NCBI RefSeq assembly: GCF_900115395.1
Contig: NZ_FOWE01000014.1
Span: 15,700-79,699 of the forward strand
Direction of reading: 5' to 3'
Source: Geodermatophilus obscurus
GTDB taxonomy: Bacteria > Actinomycetota > Actinomycetes > Mycobacteriales > Geodermatophilaceae
DNA: 64,000 bases
Program-made: the position numbers and the translations under genes
The notes under the pieces: model-generated
Told to the model about the DNA's origin: nothing
Databases searched by the model: none
Seen by the model: only the letters and a program-made list of their open reading frames with translations
In this document: in pieces, positions 7,913 through 17,483 of the stretch
Layout of the letters: every line of letters begins with the position of its first letter
Position numbering within the stretch: the first letter of the stretch is position 1

Positions 7913-10737
7913 TCGCCCAGCCCGCCGATCGCCCGCTTGCGCAGCGAGATGGCCCGCTGCTCCAGCGCCATCAGCCGGGAGAACAGGCGCATGTACTCGT
8001 CGCCCTGCTCGACCGGGTTCATCCGCTGCAGCTTGCCCTTGACCCCCGCCACCTCCCGGTTGACGTGCAGCTCCTCCAGCCGGGCCAGCACCGCCGACAC
8101 GTATCCGGCGTCGGCCTCGCCCACCGAGCGCAGCGGCTCCACCGCCAGCGCGGTCAGCTGGGCACGGGCGCTCTCCCGGTCGCAGTGCGCGGCCACCTCG
8201 TCCAGCCACGCCGGTCCGGTCACCCGCGCGGCGGCCGCTCCCCCGGCCTTCGCTACGGCCGCGGCGACGCCGGCGTGGTCGGGGTCGGTGTAGGCCTCCA
8301 GCGGGACGGCGTCGAACGACGGGCCGGCGATCTCGGGCGCCTGCAGCGCCGCCTTGACCGCCTCGCGCTCGACGGCGACCGCGGCGTCGTCCGGGGTGCG
8401 CTTGGGCGCCCGCGACCGCGACCGCGACGGGCGCCCGTCGTCACCGGTGATCCGGCGGACCCGCTCGAGCACCTCGCCCTCGTCGGTGTCCCCGATGAGG
8501 CCTGCGAGACGGCGGGCGTAGGCCGGGCGCAGCGCGTGGTCCTTGACCTGCGCGAGGAGCGGCGCGGTCTTGTCCAGCGCGGCCACCCGCCCCTCGACGG
8601 TGTCGAGGTCGTACCCGGCCAGCGTGGTGCGCAGGACGAACTCGATCAGCGGCGTCCGCCGTGCCACCAGGTCGCGGACGGCGGCGTCGCCGTGCGCCTG
8701 GCGCAGCTCGCAGGGGTCGCGGCCGTCGGGCTCCACGGCGACGAACGTCTGCGCGACGAAGCGCTGGTCCTCCTTGAACGTCTTCATGGCGGCGGCCTGC
8801 CCGGCGGCGTCGCCGTCGAAGGTGTAGACGACCTCCCCGCGGAACTCGTCCTGGTCCATGAGCAGCCGGCGCAGCACGCCGATGTGCTCGGCGCCGAACG
8901 CGGTGCCGCAGGAGGCCACCGCCGTCGTCACCCCGGCCAGGTGGCAGGCCATCACGTCGGTGTAGCCCTCGACGACGACGGCCTGGTGCCGCTTGGCGAT
9001 GTCGCGCTTGGCCCGCTCGATGCCGTAGAGGACGGTGCTCTTCTTGTACAGCGGCGTCTCGGGGGTGTTGAGGTACTTCGGCCCCGGGTCGTCGTCCATG
9101 AGCTTGCGGGCGCCGAAGCCGATGACGTCGCCGGTGATGTCGCGGATCGGCCAGACCAGCCGGCGGTGGAAGCGGTCGATGAGCGTGCCGCGGGAGGACT
9201 CCTTGGCCAGCCCTGCGGTGACCAGCTCCTCCTGCGTGTAGCCCTTCGCGCGCAGGTGGCGGGTCAGGCCGTCCCACCCGCCGGGGGCGAACCCACAGCT
9301 GAAGTCGACGGCGACCTGCCGGTCGAAGCCGCGGTCGGCGAGGAACTGGCGGGCCGGCGCCGCCTCGGGGCTGCGCAGCTGCTCGGCGTAGAACTCCGCG
9401 GCAGCGGTGTTGGCCGCGACCAGCCGCGCGCGCTGCCCGGCGTGCGCCCGGTCGGGGGCGCCGGTGGGCCGGCCGCCGTCGTCCTCGTACTTCAGGTCGA
9501 TGTTGGCCCGCGCCGCCAGCCGCTCGACGGCCTCGGTGAAGCTCAGGTGGTCGATCTGCTGCACGAAGCCGATGACGTCACCGCCCACGCCGCACCCGAA
9601 GCAGTTGCCCGTGAGGATGTTGTCCTCGAGCGTGAACGCGTGCGTGCCGGGCACCTCGGCGCAGAAGACCTCCTCGACGCGGTCGCTCCACTCGACCGAC
9701 CGGACGACCCAGCGCTTGCGCTCGTACTCCTTGCGGTTCCCGAGGATGCGCTCACGGTGGTGCGTCAGCAGGAAGAAGGACTCGGGCAGCCCCTTCGTCA
9801 TGAACCGGACGTCGTAGATGTCACTCATGAGGCCGTCGATGCCGAGACGGGTCTGCTTGGCCACCCCGTAGGTGCCGATGCCGAGTCGCGTGCACAGCGT
9901 GCGGACGTACTCCAGGTCGTCCACGCGGGCCGAGTTCAGGACCGCGTCGCCGTCGTCGGCGACGCAGCCGTCCGCAGCGAAGTAGCCCGCCAGCCAGCCG
10001 AGCAGGTAGGCAGCGTCCTCGTCGAGGCTCGGCCGCTCCTCTGTGAAGTAGGCCGGCAGTCCGTAGTAGCGGGTCCCTCGTTCGTCGGACCGACTGCGGC
10101 AGCCCTCGAAGAAGCCAGCGAGCTCAGCGTCCTTCTCGCCGTGGAGGACGGCGATCGAACCGGCCCCCGCGCGGGTGCCGTCGCCGTAGACCAGGCCCCG
10201 TGCGATGCCGAACGGAGAGGGCCTCGTGGCCGGGTTCATCACCCGGCTCATCGGGAAGGACGGCGAGAGCTGCTCACCTGGCCGGAGGTCCCTGGTCAGC
10301 TTCTCGCGACGGTCCTGCCGCAGCTTCCCGGACGGCACGAACCAGCGGTGCTCGTCGGTGGCGAAGAGCTCCTTCTCCCGCCCGTTCCTCGTGACGACGA
10401 TCCGCATCAGACGCTGCACGCCGTAGGAGCGGAACGGCGCCTCGACCCACCCCCCATCGCCGTTCAGCACCCGGACGGTCCGTCCAGCGAGCTGGGCGAT
10501 GGGCACGACCCCGTCCTCGGTGAGGACACCGGTCTCGCCCGCGAGGCAGTGGAAGAGGTTCCGCGACGGCGTGACGTGGAAGGACGGCGACTTCTCGTCG
10601 TGGAACGGGCACAGGCCCTTGAGGCTGCCACCCCCGGCGCGCTTGAGCTGCAGGTGCTCGCCGACCACCTCGTCGATCCGGCTGCGCTCGCGCACCAGCG
10701 CGATGTCCGCCGCTCGGATGCGTCCCCGGCCGGCCAT
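7909..10737 (-). CDS. dnaG: DNA primase DnaG, interrupted by an intein
   Basis: Makes RNA primers for replication. The host protein is 627 residues after removal of the insert, normal for DnaG. The N-terminal CHC2 zinc-binding domain has the first ligand pair in '[13 protein letters not shown]' and the second pair in '[13 protein letters not shown]'; these pairs are separated by the intein at 9604-10548. The catalytic core has '[17 protein letters not shown]' (TOPRIM DGD) and '[12 protein letters not shown]'; the C-terminal helicase-binding region follows. The ATG at 10737 has GGAGGGGG upstream; an in-frame ATG 19 codons earlier is rejected. Because the insert splits the zinc site, the primase should depend on protein splicing. 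The downstream gene overlaps its stop. Confidence 0.95.
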   Translation of the reverse strand: MAGRGRIRAADIALVRERSRIDEVVGEHLQLKRAGGGSLKGLCPFHDEKSPSFHVTPSRNLFHCLAGETGVLTEDGVVPIAQLAGRTVRVLNGDGGWVEAPFRSYGVQRLMRIVVTRNGREKELFATDEHRWFVPSGKLRQDRREKLTRDLRPGEQLSPSFPMSRVMNPATRPSPFGIARGLVYGDGTRAGAGSIAVLHGEKDAELAGFFEGCRSRSDERGTRYYGLPAYFTEERPSLDEDAAYLLGWLAGYFAADGCVADDGDAVLNSARVDDLEYVRTLCTRLGIGTYGVAKQTRLGIDGLMSDIYDVRFMTKGLPESFFLLTHHRERILGNRKEYERKRWVVRSVEWSDRVEEVFCAEVPGTHAFTLEDNILTGNCFGCGVGGDVIGFVQQIDHLSFTEAVERLAARANIDLKYEDDGGRPTGAPDRAHAGQRARLVAANTAAAEFYAEQLRSPEAAPARQFLADRGFDRQVAVDFSCGFAPGGWDGLTRHLRAKGYTQEELVTAGLAKESSRGTLIDRFHRRLVWPIRDITGDVIGFGARKLMDDDPGPKYLNTPETPLYKKSTVLYGIERAKRDIAKRHQAVVVEGYTDVMACHLAGVTTAVASCGTAFGAEHIGVLRRLLMDQDEFRGEVVYTFDGDAAGQAAAMKTFKEDQRFVAQTFVAVEPDGRDPCELRQAHGDAAVRDLVARRTPLIEFVLRTTLAGYDLDTVEGRVAALDKTAPLLAQVKDHALRPAYARRLAGLIGDTDEGEVLERVRRITGDDGRPSRSRSRAPKRTPDDAAVAVEREAVKAALQAPEIAGPSFDAVPLEAYTDPDHAGVAAAVAKAGGAAAARVTGPAWLDEVAAHCDRESARAQLTALAVEPLRSVGEADAGYVSAVLARLEELHVNREVAGVKGKLQRMNPVEQGDEYMRLFSRLMALEQRAISLRKRAIGGLGE
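9604..10548 (-). other. intein with LAGLIDADG homing endonuclease in DnaG
   Basis: A 315-residue in-frame insert after codon 63 of dnaG. It begins with Cys1 ('[13 protein letters not shown]', block A). Block B is 'FATDEHRWF' with Thr64 and His67. Block F is '[12 protein letters not shown]' and the insert ends 'NILTGN' with Asn315, followed by Cys+1 of the host. The penultimate residue is Gly rather than the usual His. Two LAGLIDADG-type motifs, 'GLVYGDGT' and '[13 protein letters not shown]', keep their acidic residues, so the endonuclease may be active. Cys+1 is itself the third zinc ligand of the primase, so splicing chemistry and metal site share one residue. Boundaries are exact because removal restores an uninterrupted CHC2 motif. 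Confidence 0.95.
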
Positions 10738-10844
10738 GGGCCCCCTCCGTCGTGCTGCCACGCGGGACGCCCGCGCGTCCCGCACACCGATCATCCCTCC
10801 CCGGAGGACGGGGGTGGGGAGCAGGAGTCGGCCCGACTGCAGGG

Positions 10845-10887
10845 TCCGGCCGCGAGCCCGCGAGCGGTGGGTGGGAGGGCCCTCCTA
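10845..10887 (-). repeat. dispersed hairpin repeat, copy 1
   Basis: Contains the core CGCGAGCCCGCGAGCGGTGG and GGGAGGGCCCTCC and ends directly at the stop codon of the gene at 10888. The same core occurs at 40524-40583 and 51524-51579. Here it lies just 3' of a minus-strand gene and can fold, so it may act as a terminator. Confidence 0.6.
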
Positions 10888-11391
10888 TCAGCTGCTCCCG
10901 GCCGCGGCGCCGCCGGCGACGGCAGCACCGATCGCGGCACCGTAGGTCCGCCGCTGCAGCACCAGGACCAGCCACAGGAGGAAGACCTGCGCGTCGAGGG
11001 CGAGGTCCTGGCCGCCGGTGAGCGTGGGCCGGGGCGACCAGCTCCCGGTGCTCCCGCTCTCGGCCACCGTCACGTCGCCCGCGGTGAACCGGTAGGTGCC
11101 CCGCCACAGCGAGGCGGGCGCGACGTCGACGACCACGCCGTCGAGGTCGGCCCGCCAGGTGCCCCGCCACGCCGACACCTGCTCGGCCCGGTACCGGGCG
11201 GCGTCCTCGGGGTCGGCGGCCCAGCGGCCCACCAGCGCGCCGCCCCTGCGTCGGCCGAGGACCCACTCGCGCTCACCGACGACGGCGACCGAGCCCTCCT
11301 GCCAGAAGTCCGTCGACCGCAGCCGGGCCACCGGCTCGCCGTCGCGCAGGACGGGGACCTCGCCGGCGCTCATCTTCCCCAGCTCCAGCAC
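10888..11391 (-). CDS. hypothetical protein with hydrophobic C-terminus
   Basis: 167 residues from a GTG with GAGGAAC just upstream; an internal ATG seven codons on ([12 protein letters not shown]) is an alternative. About 110 residues of beta-rich soluble sequence rich in Trp and Arg ('[20 protein letters not shown]', '[19 protein letters not shown]') lead to a hydrophobic C-terminal segment ('[13 protein letters not shown]') and a Gly/Ala tail that may form one membrane helix. The first part resembles lipid-scramblase-like or tubby-like beta folds seen in small actinobacterial proteins, but this is only an impression. It is the middle of a minus-strand run between the YdcF protein and dnaG. 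Confidence 0.55.
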   Translation of the reverse strand: MLELGKMSAGEVPVLRDGEPVARLRSTDFWQEGSVAVVGEREWVLGRRRGGALVGRWAADPEDAARYRAEQVSAWRGTWRADLDGVVVDVAPASLWRGTYRFTAGDVTVAESGSTGSWSPRPTLTGGQDLALDAQVFLLWLVLVLQRRTYGAAIGAAVAGGAAAGSS

Positions 11392-11410
11392 TCGTTCCTC
11401 CCGCGGGTCG

Positions 11411-12037
11411 TCAGCCGATGCCCGGCGCCCCGGCGACGCTCTCCCCGGTCACGCGGTAGAGCAGGTAGGCGGCGGTCTCCCTCAGGATGTACCGGAACTG
11501 CGTGGCGCGCGTCTGGACGGCCGGGCCCTGGCGGGTCGGGGAGCTTTCGGCGCTGACCCCGGCGTCCTCGGCCATCCGCTCGGCGCGCATCGCGTGCCAC
11601 GGGTCGGTGACCAGCACGGCGCTGGACCAGCCGCGCTCGCCGTACGCGGCGCCGACGGCGCGCATGCTCTCGAGCGTGTCGACGCCCTCGGGCACCGCCA
11701 GCAGCGACTCCTCGGGCACGCCGGCGTCGCGGAGGTAGGCGTGCCCGGCCTCGGCCTCGGTGAACTGGTCACCGGCGGCCTTCCCCCCGACGGTGACGAC
11801 GACCGGTGCGACGCCGTCCTCCCACAGCGCCAGCGCGTGCTCGAGCCGGGCTTCGAAGATCGACGACGGGACGCCGTTGTACTGCGCCGACCCGAGCACC
11901 ACGATCGCGTCCGACGTCGGCCGGGAGTCCTGCCGCGCCGTCCACCAGATGGCCAGCGCGGTCGAGGCGACGAGCAGCAGGGCGGCGAGGACGGCAGCGC
12001 CGAACACCCGCGCCACCAGAGCCCCTCCCCGTGTCAC
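11411..12037 (-). CDS. YdcF/SanA family (DUF218) membrane-anchored protein
   Basis: 208 residues, GTG start. One N-terminal transmembrane helix (about residues 8-32, 'VFGAAVLAALLLVASTALAI') is followed by the DUF218 domain: 'AIVVLGSAQYNGVPSSIFEAR' with the conserved Gly-Ser/Ala and Arg, 'VVVTVGGKAAGDQFTEAEA', 'DTLESMRAVGAAYGERGW' and 'VTDPWHAMRAERMAED' (the usual S-D-P-x-H-x-x-R block). Family members such as SanA/ElyC act in envelope integrity; the biochemical activity is unclear. The domain is predicted to lie outside the membrane. Confidence 0.82.
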   Translation of the reverse strand: MTRGGALVARVFGAAVLAALLLVASTALAIWWTARQDSRPTSDAIVVLGSAQYNGVPSSIFEARLEHALALWEDGVAPVVVTVGGKAAGDQFTEAEAGHAYLRDAGVPEESLLAVPEGVDTLESMRAVGAAYGERGWSSAVLVTDPWHAMRAERMAEDAGVSAESSPTRQGPAVQTRATQFRYILRETAAYLLYRVTGESVAGAPGIG

Positions 12038-12101
12038 CGGTCATGGATAACACGGGGTCTGCGCCGCCTGTGGCAGCCGGGACCGGTGTGGCGCGGGCCC
12101 G

Positions 12102-14813
12102 TCAGGAGCCGCTGAGCCCCCCGCCCAGCGCCGCCCGCCCGGCCTCCAGGCGGGCGATCGGCACCCGGAACGGCGAGCAGGAGACGTAGTCCAGCCCGAC
12201 CTCGTGGAAGAAGTGCACCGAGTCGGGGTCGCCGCCGTGCTCACCGCAGACGCCGAGCTTGAGGTCCGGCCGGGCGGCGCGGCCGCGCTCCACGCCGATC
12301 TCGACGAGCCGGCCGACGCCGGGCCGGTCCAGCGACTCGAACGGCGAGACGCCGAAGATGCCCTTGTCCAGGTAGGCGTGGAAGAACGCCGCCTCGACGT
12401 CGTCACGGCTGAAACCCCACGTCATCTGGGTGAGGTCGTTGGTGCCGAAGGAGAAGAACTCGGCCGAGCCGGCGATCTGGTCGGCGGTCAGGGCCGCGCG
12501 CGGCACCTCGATCATCGTGCCGATCAGCGCCCGCACGTCGATGCCCTCGTCGGCGCAGACCTGCGCCAGCACCCGCTCGCTCTCCTCGCGGATGGCCTCG
12601 AGCTCCTGCACCGCCCCGACCAGCGGGATCATGATCTCCGGCCGCGGGTCGCCGCCGGCGCGGCGCCGCTCGCAGGCGGCCTCGGCGATCGCGCGCACCT
12701 GCATGGCGAACAGGCCCGGCACCACCAGGCCCAGCCGCACGCCGCGCAGGCCCAGCATCGGGTTCTGCTCGTGCAGCCGCTGGACGGCGGCCAGCAGCCG
12801 CAGGGTCCCCTCGTCGGCGCCGCCCTTGGCCTCGGCGACGGCCACCCGCACCGACAGCTCGGTGAGGTCGGGCAGGAACTCGTGCAGCGGTGGGTCGAGC
12901 AGCCGCACGGTCACCGGCATCCCGTCCATCGCCTCGAAGATCTCGAGGAAGTCCTGCTTCTGCAGCGGCTCCAGGGCGTCGAGCGCGCCCTGCCGCTCGT
13001 CGTCGCCGTCGGCGAGGATCAGCCGCTCGACGAGCTGGCGGCGGTCGCCGAGGAACATGTGCTCGGTCCGGCACAGCCCGATGCCGCGGGCGCCGAAGCG
13101 GCGGGCCCGGGCGGCGTCCTCGGGGGTGTCGGCGTTGGCCCGCACGCCGAGGCGCCGCTGCCCGTCGGCGTGGGTGAGGACGCGGTGCACGCTGCGCACC
13201 AGGTCGTCGGCGTCGGCGGACCCGGGGTCGATCTCCCCCTCGAAGTACCGCACGACGGCGGAGTCCTCGACCGGCACCTCCCCGAGCCACACCCGGCCGG
13301 TGGACCCGTCGATGGAGATGACGTCGCCCTCGGCCACGACGGCGCCGTCGGGCGCGGTGAACCGCCTGTTCTTGGTGTCGACCTGCAGCTCCTCGGCGCC
13401 GCACACGCAGGTCTTGCCCATCCCCCGGGCGACGACGGCGGCGTGCGAGGTCTTGCCGCCGCGGCTGGTGAGCACGCCCTGGGCGGCGATCATCCCGGAG
13501 AGGTCGTCGGGGTTGGTCTCCCGGCGGACGAGGACGACCCGCTCCCCGCGGTCGGCCCACCGGACGGCCTCCTCGGAGGAGAACACCGCCCGGCCGACGG
13601 CGGCGCCCGGCGAGGCGTTCATGCCCTGGGTGAGCTGCCGGGCGTCCCCGGAGGAGGTGAACCGCGGGAACATCAGCTGCGCGAGCTGGTCGCCGCTGAC
13701 CCGCCGCACCGCCTCGTCCATGTCGATGAGGCCCTCGTCGACCAGCTGGGTGGCGATGACGAACGCCGCGGCGGCGGTCCGCTTGCCCACCCGGGTCTGC
13801 AGCATCCACAGCTTGCCGCGCTCGACGGTGAACTCGATGTCGCACAGGTCGCGGTAGTGCGACTCCAGCCGCGCCATCGTCTCCACCAGCTCGTCGTAGA
13901 CGGCCGCGTCGATGCGCTGCAGGTCGGTGAGCGGCACGGTGTTGCGGATGCCGGCGACGACGTCCTCGCCCTGCGCGTTCTGCAGGTAGTCGCCGTACAC
14001 GCCCTGCGCGCCGCTGCCGGGGTCGCGGGTGAACGCGACGCCGGTGCCGGAGTCCGCACCCAGGTTGCCGAACACCATCGAGCAGACGTTGACGGCGGTG
14101 CCGGCGTCGCCGGGGATGCGCTCGCGGCGGCGGTAGAGGATCGCGCGCGGGGAGTTCCAGGAGTCGAAGACGGCGTTGATCGCCAGGTCCATCTGCTCGC
14201 GCGGGTCCTGCGGGAAGTCGCGGCCGGTGGAGTCGCGGACGATGGCCTTGAACCGGTCGACGACGTCGCGCAGGTGGTCGGCGTCGAGGTCGAGGTCGAG
14301 GTCGGTGCCCTGCTCGCGCTTGGCCTCGTCGAGGGCGTCCTCGAAGGCCTCGCCGTCGATGTCGAGCACGGTCTTGCCGAACATCTGGATGAGCCGGCGG
14401 TAGGAGTCCCAGGCGAAGCGGTCGCTGCCGGACTGCGCGGCCAGGCCCTGCACGGAGTCGTCGTTGAGGCCGACGTTGAGGACGGTCTCCATCATCCCGG
14501 GCATCGACGCAGCGGCGCCGGAGCGCACCGACACCAGCAGCGGGTCGCCCGGGTCCCCGAGCATCTTGCCCATCGCCTTCTCCAGCGCCGTGAGGTGCTC
14601 GGTCACCTGGTCGGCGAGGTCGGGCGGGGTGGTGCCGTGCTCGAGGTAGTAGCGGCAGGCGTCGGTGGTGATCGTGAAGCCCGGCGGGACCGGCAGCCCC
14701 AGGTTGGTCATCTCGGCGAGGTTGGCCCCCTTGCCCCCGAGCAGGTCCTTCTGGTGCCTGCTGCCCTCGCTGAAGTCGTACACCCACGTGGTCGTGCCAT
14801 CGACGCTGCCCAC
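12102..14813 (-). CDS. ppdK: pyruvate, phosphate dikinase
   Basis: Interconverts pyruvate + ATP + Pi and PEP + AMP + PPi. 903 residues, full length. The N-terminal ATP-grasp domain starts 'KDLLGGKGANLAEMTNLGLP'. The central phospho-His domain has His457 in 'GGKTSHAAVVARGMGKT'. The C-terminal TIM barrel has 'GLCRTEHMF', 'FSFGTNDLTQMTWGFSR' and the catalytic Cys in 'LGVCGEHGGDP'. The GTG start at 14813 has GGAGGTG eight bases upstream; the longer frame upstream is Ser/Arg-rich and rejected. It lies next to the dha operon, whose PTS fusion consumes PEP, so PEP supply may link the two; this is inference. Confidence 0.95.
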   Translation of the reverse strand: MGSVDGTTTWVYDFSEGSRHQKDLLGGKGANLAEMTNLGLPVPPGFTITTDACRYYLEHGTTPPDLADQVTEHLTALEKAMGKMLGDPGDPLLVSVRSGAAASMPGMMETVLNVGLNDDSVQGLAAQSGSDRFAWDSYRRLIQMFGKTVLDIDGEAFEDALDEAKREQGTDLDLDLDADHLRDVVDRFKAIVRDSTGRDFPQDPREQMDLAINAVFDSWNSPRAILYRRRERIPGDAGTAVNVCSMVFGNLGADSGTGVAFTRDPGSGAQGVYGDYLQNAQGEDVVAGIRNTVPLTDLQRIDAAVYDELVETMARLESHYRDLCDIEFTVERGKLWMLQTRVGKRTAAAAFVIATQLVDEGLIDMDEAVRRVSGDQLAQLMFPRFTSSGDARQLTQGMNASPGAAVGRAVFSSEEAVRWADRGERVVLVRRETNPDDLSGMIAAQGVLTSRGGKTSHAAVVARGMGKTCVCGAEELQVDTKNRRFTAPDGAVVAEGDVISIDGSTGRVWLGEVPVEDSAVVRYFEGEIDPGSADADDLVRSVHRVLTHADGQRRLGVRANADTPEDAARARRFGARGIGLCRTEHMFLGDRRQLVERLILADGDDERQGALDALEPLQKQDFLEIFEAMDGMPVTVRLLDPPLHEFLPDLTELSVRVAVAEAKGGADEGTLRLLAAVQRLHEQNPMLGLRGVRLGLVVPGLFAMQVRAIAEAACERRRAGGDPRPEIMIPLVGAVQELEAIREESERVLAQVCADEGIDVRALIGTMIEVPRAALTADQIAGSAEFFSFGTNDLTQMTWGFSRDDVEAAFFHAYLDKGIFGVSPFESLDRPGVGRLVEIGVERGRAARPDLKLGVCGEHGGDPDSVHFFHEVGLDYVSCSPFRVPIARLEAGRAALGGGLSGS

Positions 14814-14921
14814 CGCGCACCTCCGTGCTCGTCCGCTGACCGGTCTCCGCCCACCGGGGGACGGCGCCGGGAACCCCCGAGACGCCTCCGGTGGGTCCGC
14901 TCCGACCACGGCGGTGTGCGC

Positions 14922-14938
14922 AGACGTCCAAGACGTCT
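14922..14938. promoter_or_regulatory. inverted repeat upstream of ppdK
   Basis: AGACGTC-CAA-GACGTCT, perfect 7-bp arms, about 110 bases before the ppdK start. Size and position fit an operator for a dimeric regulator. No regulator is known to me for this motif. Confidence 0.35.
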
Positions 14939-15017
14939 TCTCGGGGCTGGACGAGCATCGTGGCGCACCGGGCGGGGACACGCCAGACCACGTCCGGAGG
15001 ACACGGGGTGACGCGGC

Positions 15018-17483
15018 TCACGCCGACGGCGGGGCGTCCTGCGCGGCGCGGACCAGCGCGCGGACCTCCGCGGCGCCGGTCGCGGCCAGGCACCGCCGCG
15101 CCAGCTCGACGCACGCGCCGGAGTCGAGCCGCCGGACGGCGGCCTTCGTGCCGGCCACCGCCGACGGGGCGACGCTGAGCTCCTGCACGCCGAGGCCGAC
15201 CAGGACGGGGACGGCCAGCGGGTCGGCGGCGACCTCGCCGCACACCGACACCGTCGCCCGGCCGGCCGCGCGGGACGCCGTCTCGCCGACCAGGCGCAGC
15301 ACGGCCGGGTCGAGCGGGTCGGCCAGGGCGGCCAGGGCGGGGTGCCCGCGCTCGGCGGCCAGCGTGTACTGGGTGAGGTCGTTGGTGCCGATGCTCAGGA
15401 AGTCGACGTGGGGCAGGAACGCCTCGACGTTCAGGGCGACCGCCGGCACCTCGACCATCACGCCCACCCGCAGCCCGGCCGGCACCGGACCGGGGGCGGC
15501 GGCCTCGGTGAGCAGCCGGCGCACCGCGAGGACCTCCTCGACGACGGAGACCATCGGGACCATGACCCGCACCGGCCCGCGCGCCGCGGCGCGGCAGACG
15601 GCGGCCAGCTGGGTCCTCAGCAGGTCGGGCCGGGTGAGCGAGAGGCGCACGCCGCGGACGCCGAGGAACGGGTTGGCCTCCGGCGGCTGCGGGAGGTAGC
15701 GCAGCGGCTTGTCCCCTCCGACGTCGAGCGTGCGGATGGTCACCGGGCGTCCGGCGAAGGCGTCGAGCACCGCCAGGTACTCGCGCTCCTGCTCCTCGGC
15801 CGTCGGGGGCCGGTCCCGGTCGAGGAAGAGGATCTCGGTGCGCACGAGGCCCGCGCCGTCGGCACCGGCCGTGGCGGCCGCCCGGGCGTCGGCGACCGAG
15901 CCGACGTTGGCGCCCACCACCACGCGCCGGCCGTCGCGGGTGACCGCCTCGCGGGGCGCCTCGGCGGCGTCCCGGGCGCGCTCGTCGGCCAGCTCCCGCT
16001 GCCGGGTGCGGTAGCCCGCCACGACGCCGGTCGGGGGGTCGACGAGGACGCGCCCGGCGGTGCCGTCGACCACCAGCGGCGTGCCGTCGGGGACGTCGAG
16101 GAGGCCGGCACCGGCGGCGACGACGGCCGGGATGCCGAGGGAGCGCACCAGGATCGCGGCGTGCGAGGTGGGGCTGCCCCCGGCGAGCGCGACGCCGAGC
16201 ACCCGCCCGGGGTCGAGCCCGCCGGCCTGCGCGGGCGTGAGGTCGTCGGCGAGCAGCACCCCGTCGACGTCGACGGCCTGCACCGGGGCCTCCCCCGCGA
16301 GGGCGCGCAGCACCTGGTCGCCCACCGCGCGCACGTCCGCGGCGCGGGCGCGCAGGTAGGGGTCGGGCAGGGCCGCCCACTGCGCCTCCAGCGCCGAGAC
16401 GGCCCGCGCCCAGGCGCCGGCCGCGGACACCCCCGCCTCGATGCCCGTCCTGGCCGCGCCGGTGAGCTCGGCGTCGTCGAGCAGGAGCAGGTGCGCCTCG
16501 AAGACGCCGGCCTGCCCGGGGGCGGTGCGGTCGCGGGTCCGCTCGACGTCCCGCCGCACGGCGGCGAGCGCGTCGGTCAGCCGGCGCTCCTCCGCCTCCG
16601 GCGGACCGGCGGGGCGCTCGTCGACCCGGACGGGGGCGGTCGTCAGGCGCACGGCGGGGCCGACCGCGACGCCGGGTGAGGTCGCCACCGGTCCCGCGGA
16701 GGGCGTCGTCGCGGACTCATCCGCCGCGGGCCCGGGGACGGCGACCTCGTCGAAGGACCGGGCCGCCAGGGCGAGCACCCCGTCCACGGCCGCGCGGGCC
16801 TCGCGGCCGGTCGCCGAGACCTCGACCTCGTGGCCGCGCAGCGCGCCGAGGGTGGCGACCCGGCTGAGGCTGCCGGCCGGGACGGGTCCGGCGCCGGTGG
16901 TCAGGTTGCGCAGCGCGACGTCGGCGTCGCGCCGGCGCACCTCGGCGACCAGCCGGGCCGCGGGGCGGGCGTGCAGGCCGTGGGGGTTCGCGACCACGAA
17001 GGAGCCGGTCAGGTGCCCCTCCGCCGCGGGCGCCGGCTCCTCCGCCGGGACGGTGTCGAGCTGCGTGTCCTTGGCGAGCAGGGCGGCCCGGGCCTCCGCG
17101 GCGACCTCCGCGCGGTCGGCCCCGCCGGCGGCGACGACCGAGGCCACCAGCAGCCCCTCCACCAACGGTGCCGGGGAGAGCACCACCCGGTCGCGCACCT
17201 CGTCGGGCAGCAGCTCCAGCGCCATCTCGGCACTCAGCAGCGCGCTGCCCACGTCCATGAGCACCACGACGCCGTCGCCGTCGTCCACCTCCTCCACCGC
17301 GGCGGCGATCCGCACGGCGTCGGTGCCGAAGGTCGTCTCGTCCAGTCCGGCGGCCACCGCGATGCGCGCGTCCCGACCGGAGACCATCTCCGCGGCCAGC
17401 CCGACCGCGGCCTCGGCCAGCGCCCGGCTGTGCGACACCACGACGATCCCGACGCGGGCACCGGCGGCGCCCGTGTCGGTCAC
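15018..17483 (-). CDS. dhaM: DhaM-HPr-Enzyme I fusion (PTS phosphotransfer for dihydroxyacetone kinase)
   Basis: 821 residues combining three phosphocarriers. Residues 1-140 are the DhaM EIIA-Man-like domain with His18 ('VGIVVVSHSRALAEAAVGL'). Residues about 158-245 are HPr with His171 ('NPHGLHARPAARLVAEV'). Residues 265-821 are Enzyme I with His441 ('GGSPTSHAAILVRSLGIP'), 'DVGGDKPLRYLPQP', 'FLSIGTNDLTQY' and Cys in 'VSVCGEVAADP'. It takes the phosphate of PEP and passes it to ADP bound on DhaL. The GTG start overlaps the dhaL stop (GTGA). The fusion makes the kinase independent of the general PTS. The EI C-terminal PEP-binding domain looks complete. Confidence 0.93.
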   Translation of the reverse strand: MTDTGAAGARVGIVVVSHSRALAEAAVGLAAEMVSGRDARIAVAAGLDETTFGTDAVRIAAAVEEVDDGDGVVVLMDVGSALLSAEMALELLPDEVRDRVVLSPAPLVEGLLVASVVAAGGADRAEVAAEARAALLAKDTQLDTVPAEEPAPAAEGHLTGSFVVANPHGLHARPAARLVAEVRRRDADVALRNLTTGAGPVPAGSLSRVATLGALRGHEVEVSATGREARAAVDGVLALAARSFDEVAVPGPAADESATTPSAGPVATSPGVAVGPAVRLTTAPVRVDERPAGPPEAEERRLTDALAAVRRDVERTRDRTAPGQAGVFEAHLLLLDDAELTGAARTGIEAGVSAAGAWARAVSALEAQWAALPDPYLRARAADVRAVGDQVLRALAGEAPVQAVDVDGVLLADDLTPAQAGGLDPGRVLGVALAGGSPTSHAAILVRSLGIPAVVAAGAGLLDVPDGTPLVVDGTAGRVLVDPPTGVVAGYRTRQRELADERARDAAEAPREAVTRDGRRVVVGANVGSVADARAAATAGADGAGLVRTEILFLDRDRPPTAEEQEREYLAVLDAFAGRPVTIRTLDVGGDKPLRYLPQPPEANPFLGVRGVRLSLTRPDLLRTQLAAVCRAAARGPVRVMVPMVSVVEEVLAVRRLLTEAAAPGPVPAGLRVGVMVEVPAVALNVEAFLPHVDFLSIGTNDLTQYTLAAERGHPALAALADPLDPAVLRLVGETASRAAGRATVSVCGEVAADPLAVPVLVGLGVQELSVAPSAVAGTKAAVRRLDSGACVELARRCLAATGAAEVRALVRAAQDAPPSA

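Noticed and set aside
8065-11556. Open frame of more than 1100 codons opposite dnaG
   Set aside because: Antisense to dnaG, its intein and the next gene; no domain, no ribosome site, composition of a shadow.
14922-14938. Intrinsic terminator
   Set aside because: No gene ends there and the stem is only 7 bp; an operator is more likely, and I keep that at low confidence.
12204-15011. Very long open frame (about 935 codons) on the + strand opposite ppdK
   Set aside because: It is antisense to a full-length ppdK with all motifs, and its product is Val/Gly/Ala/His-rich low complexity, typical of a shadow frame in GC-rich DNA.
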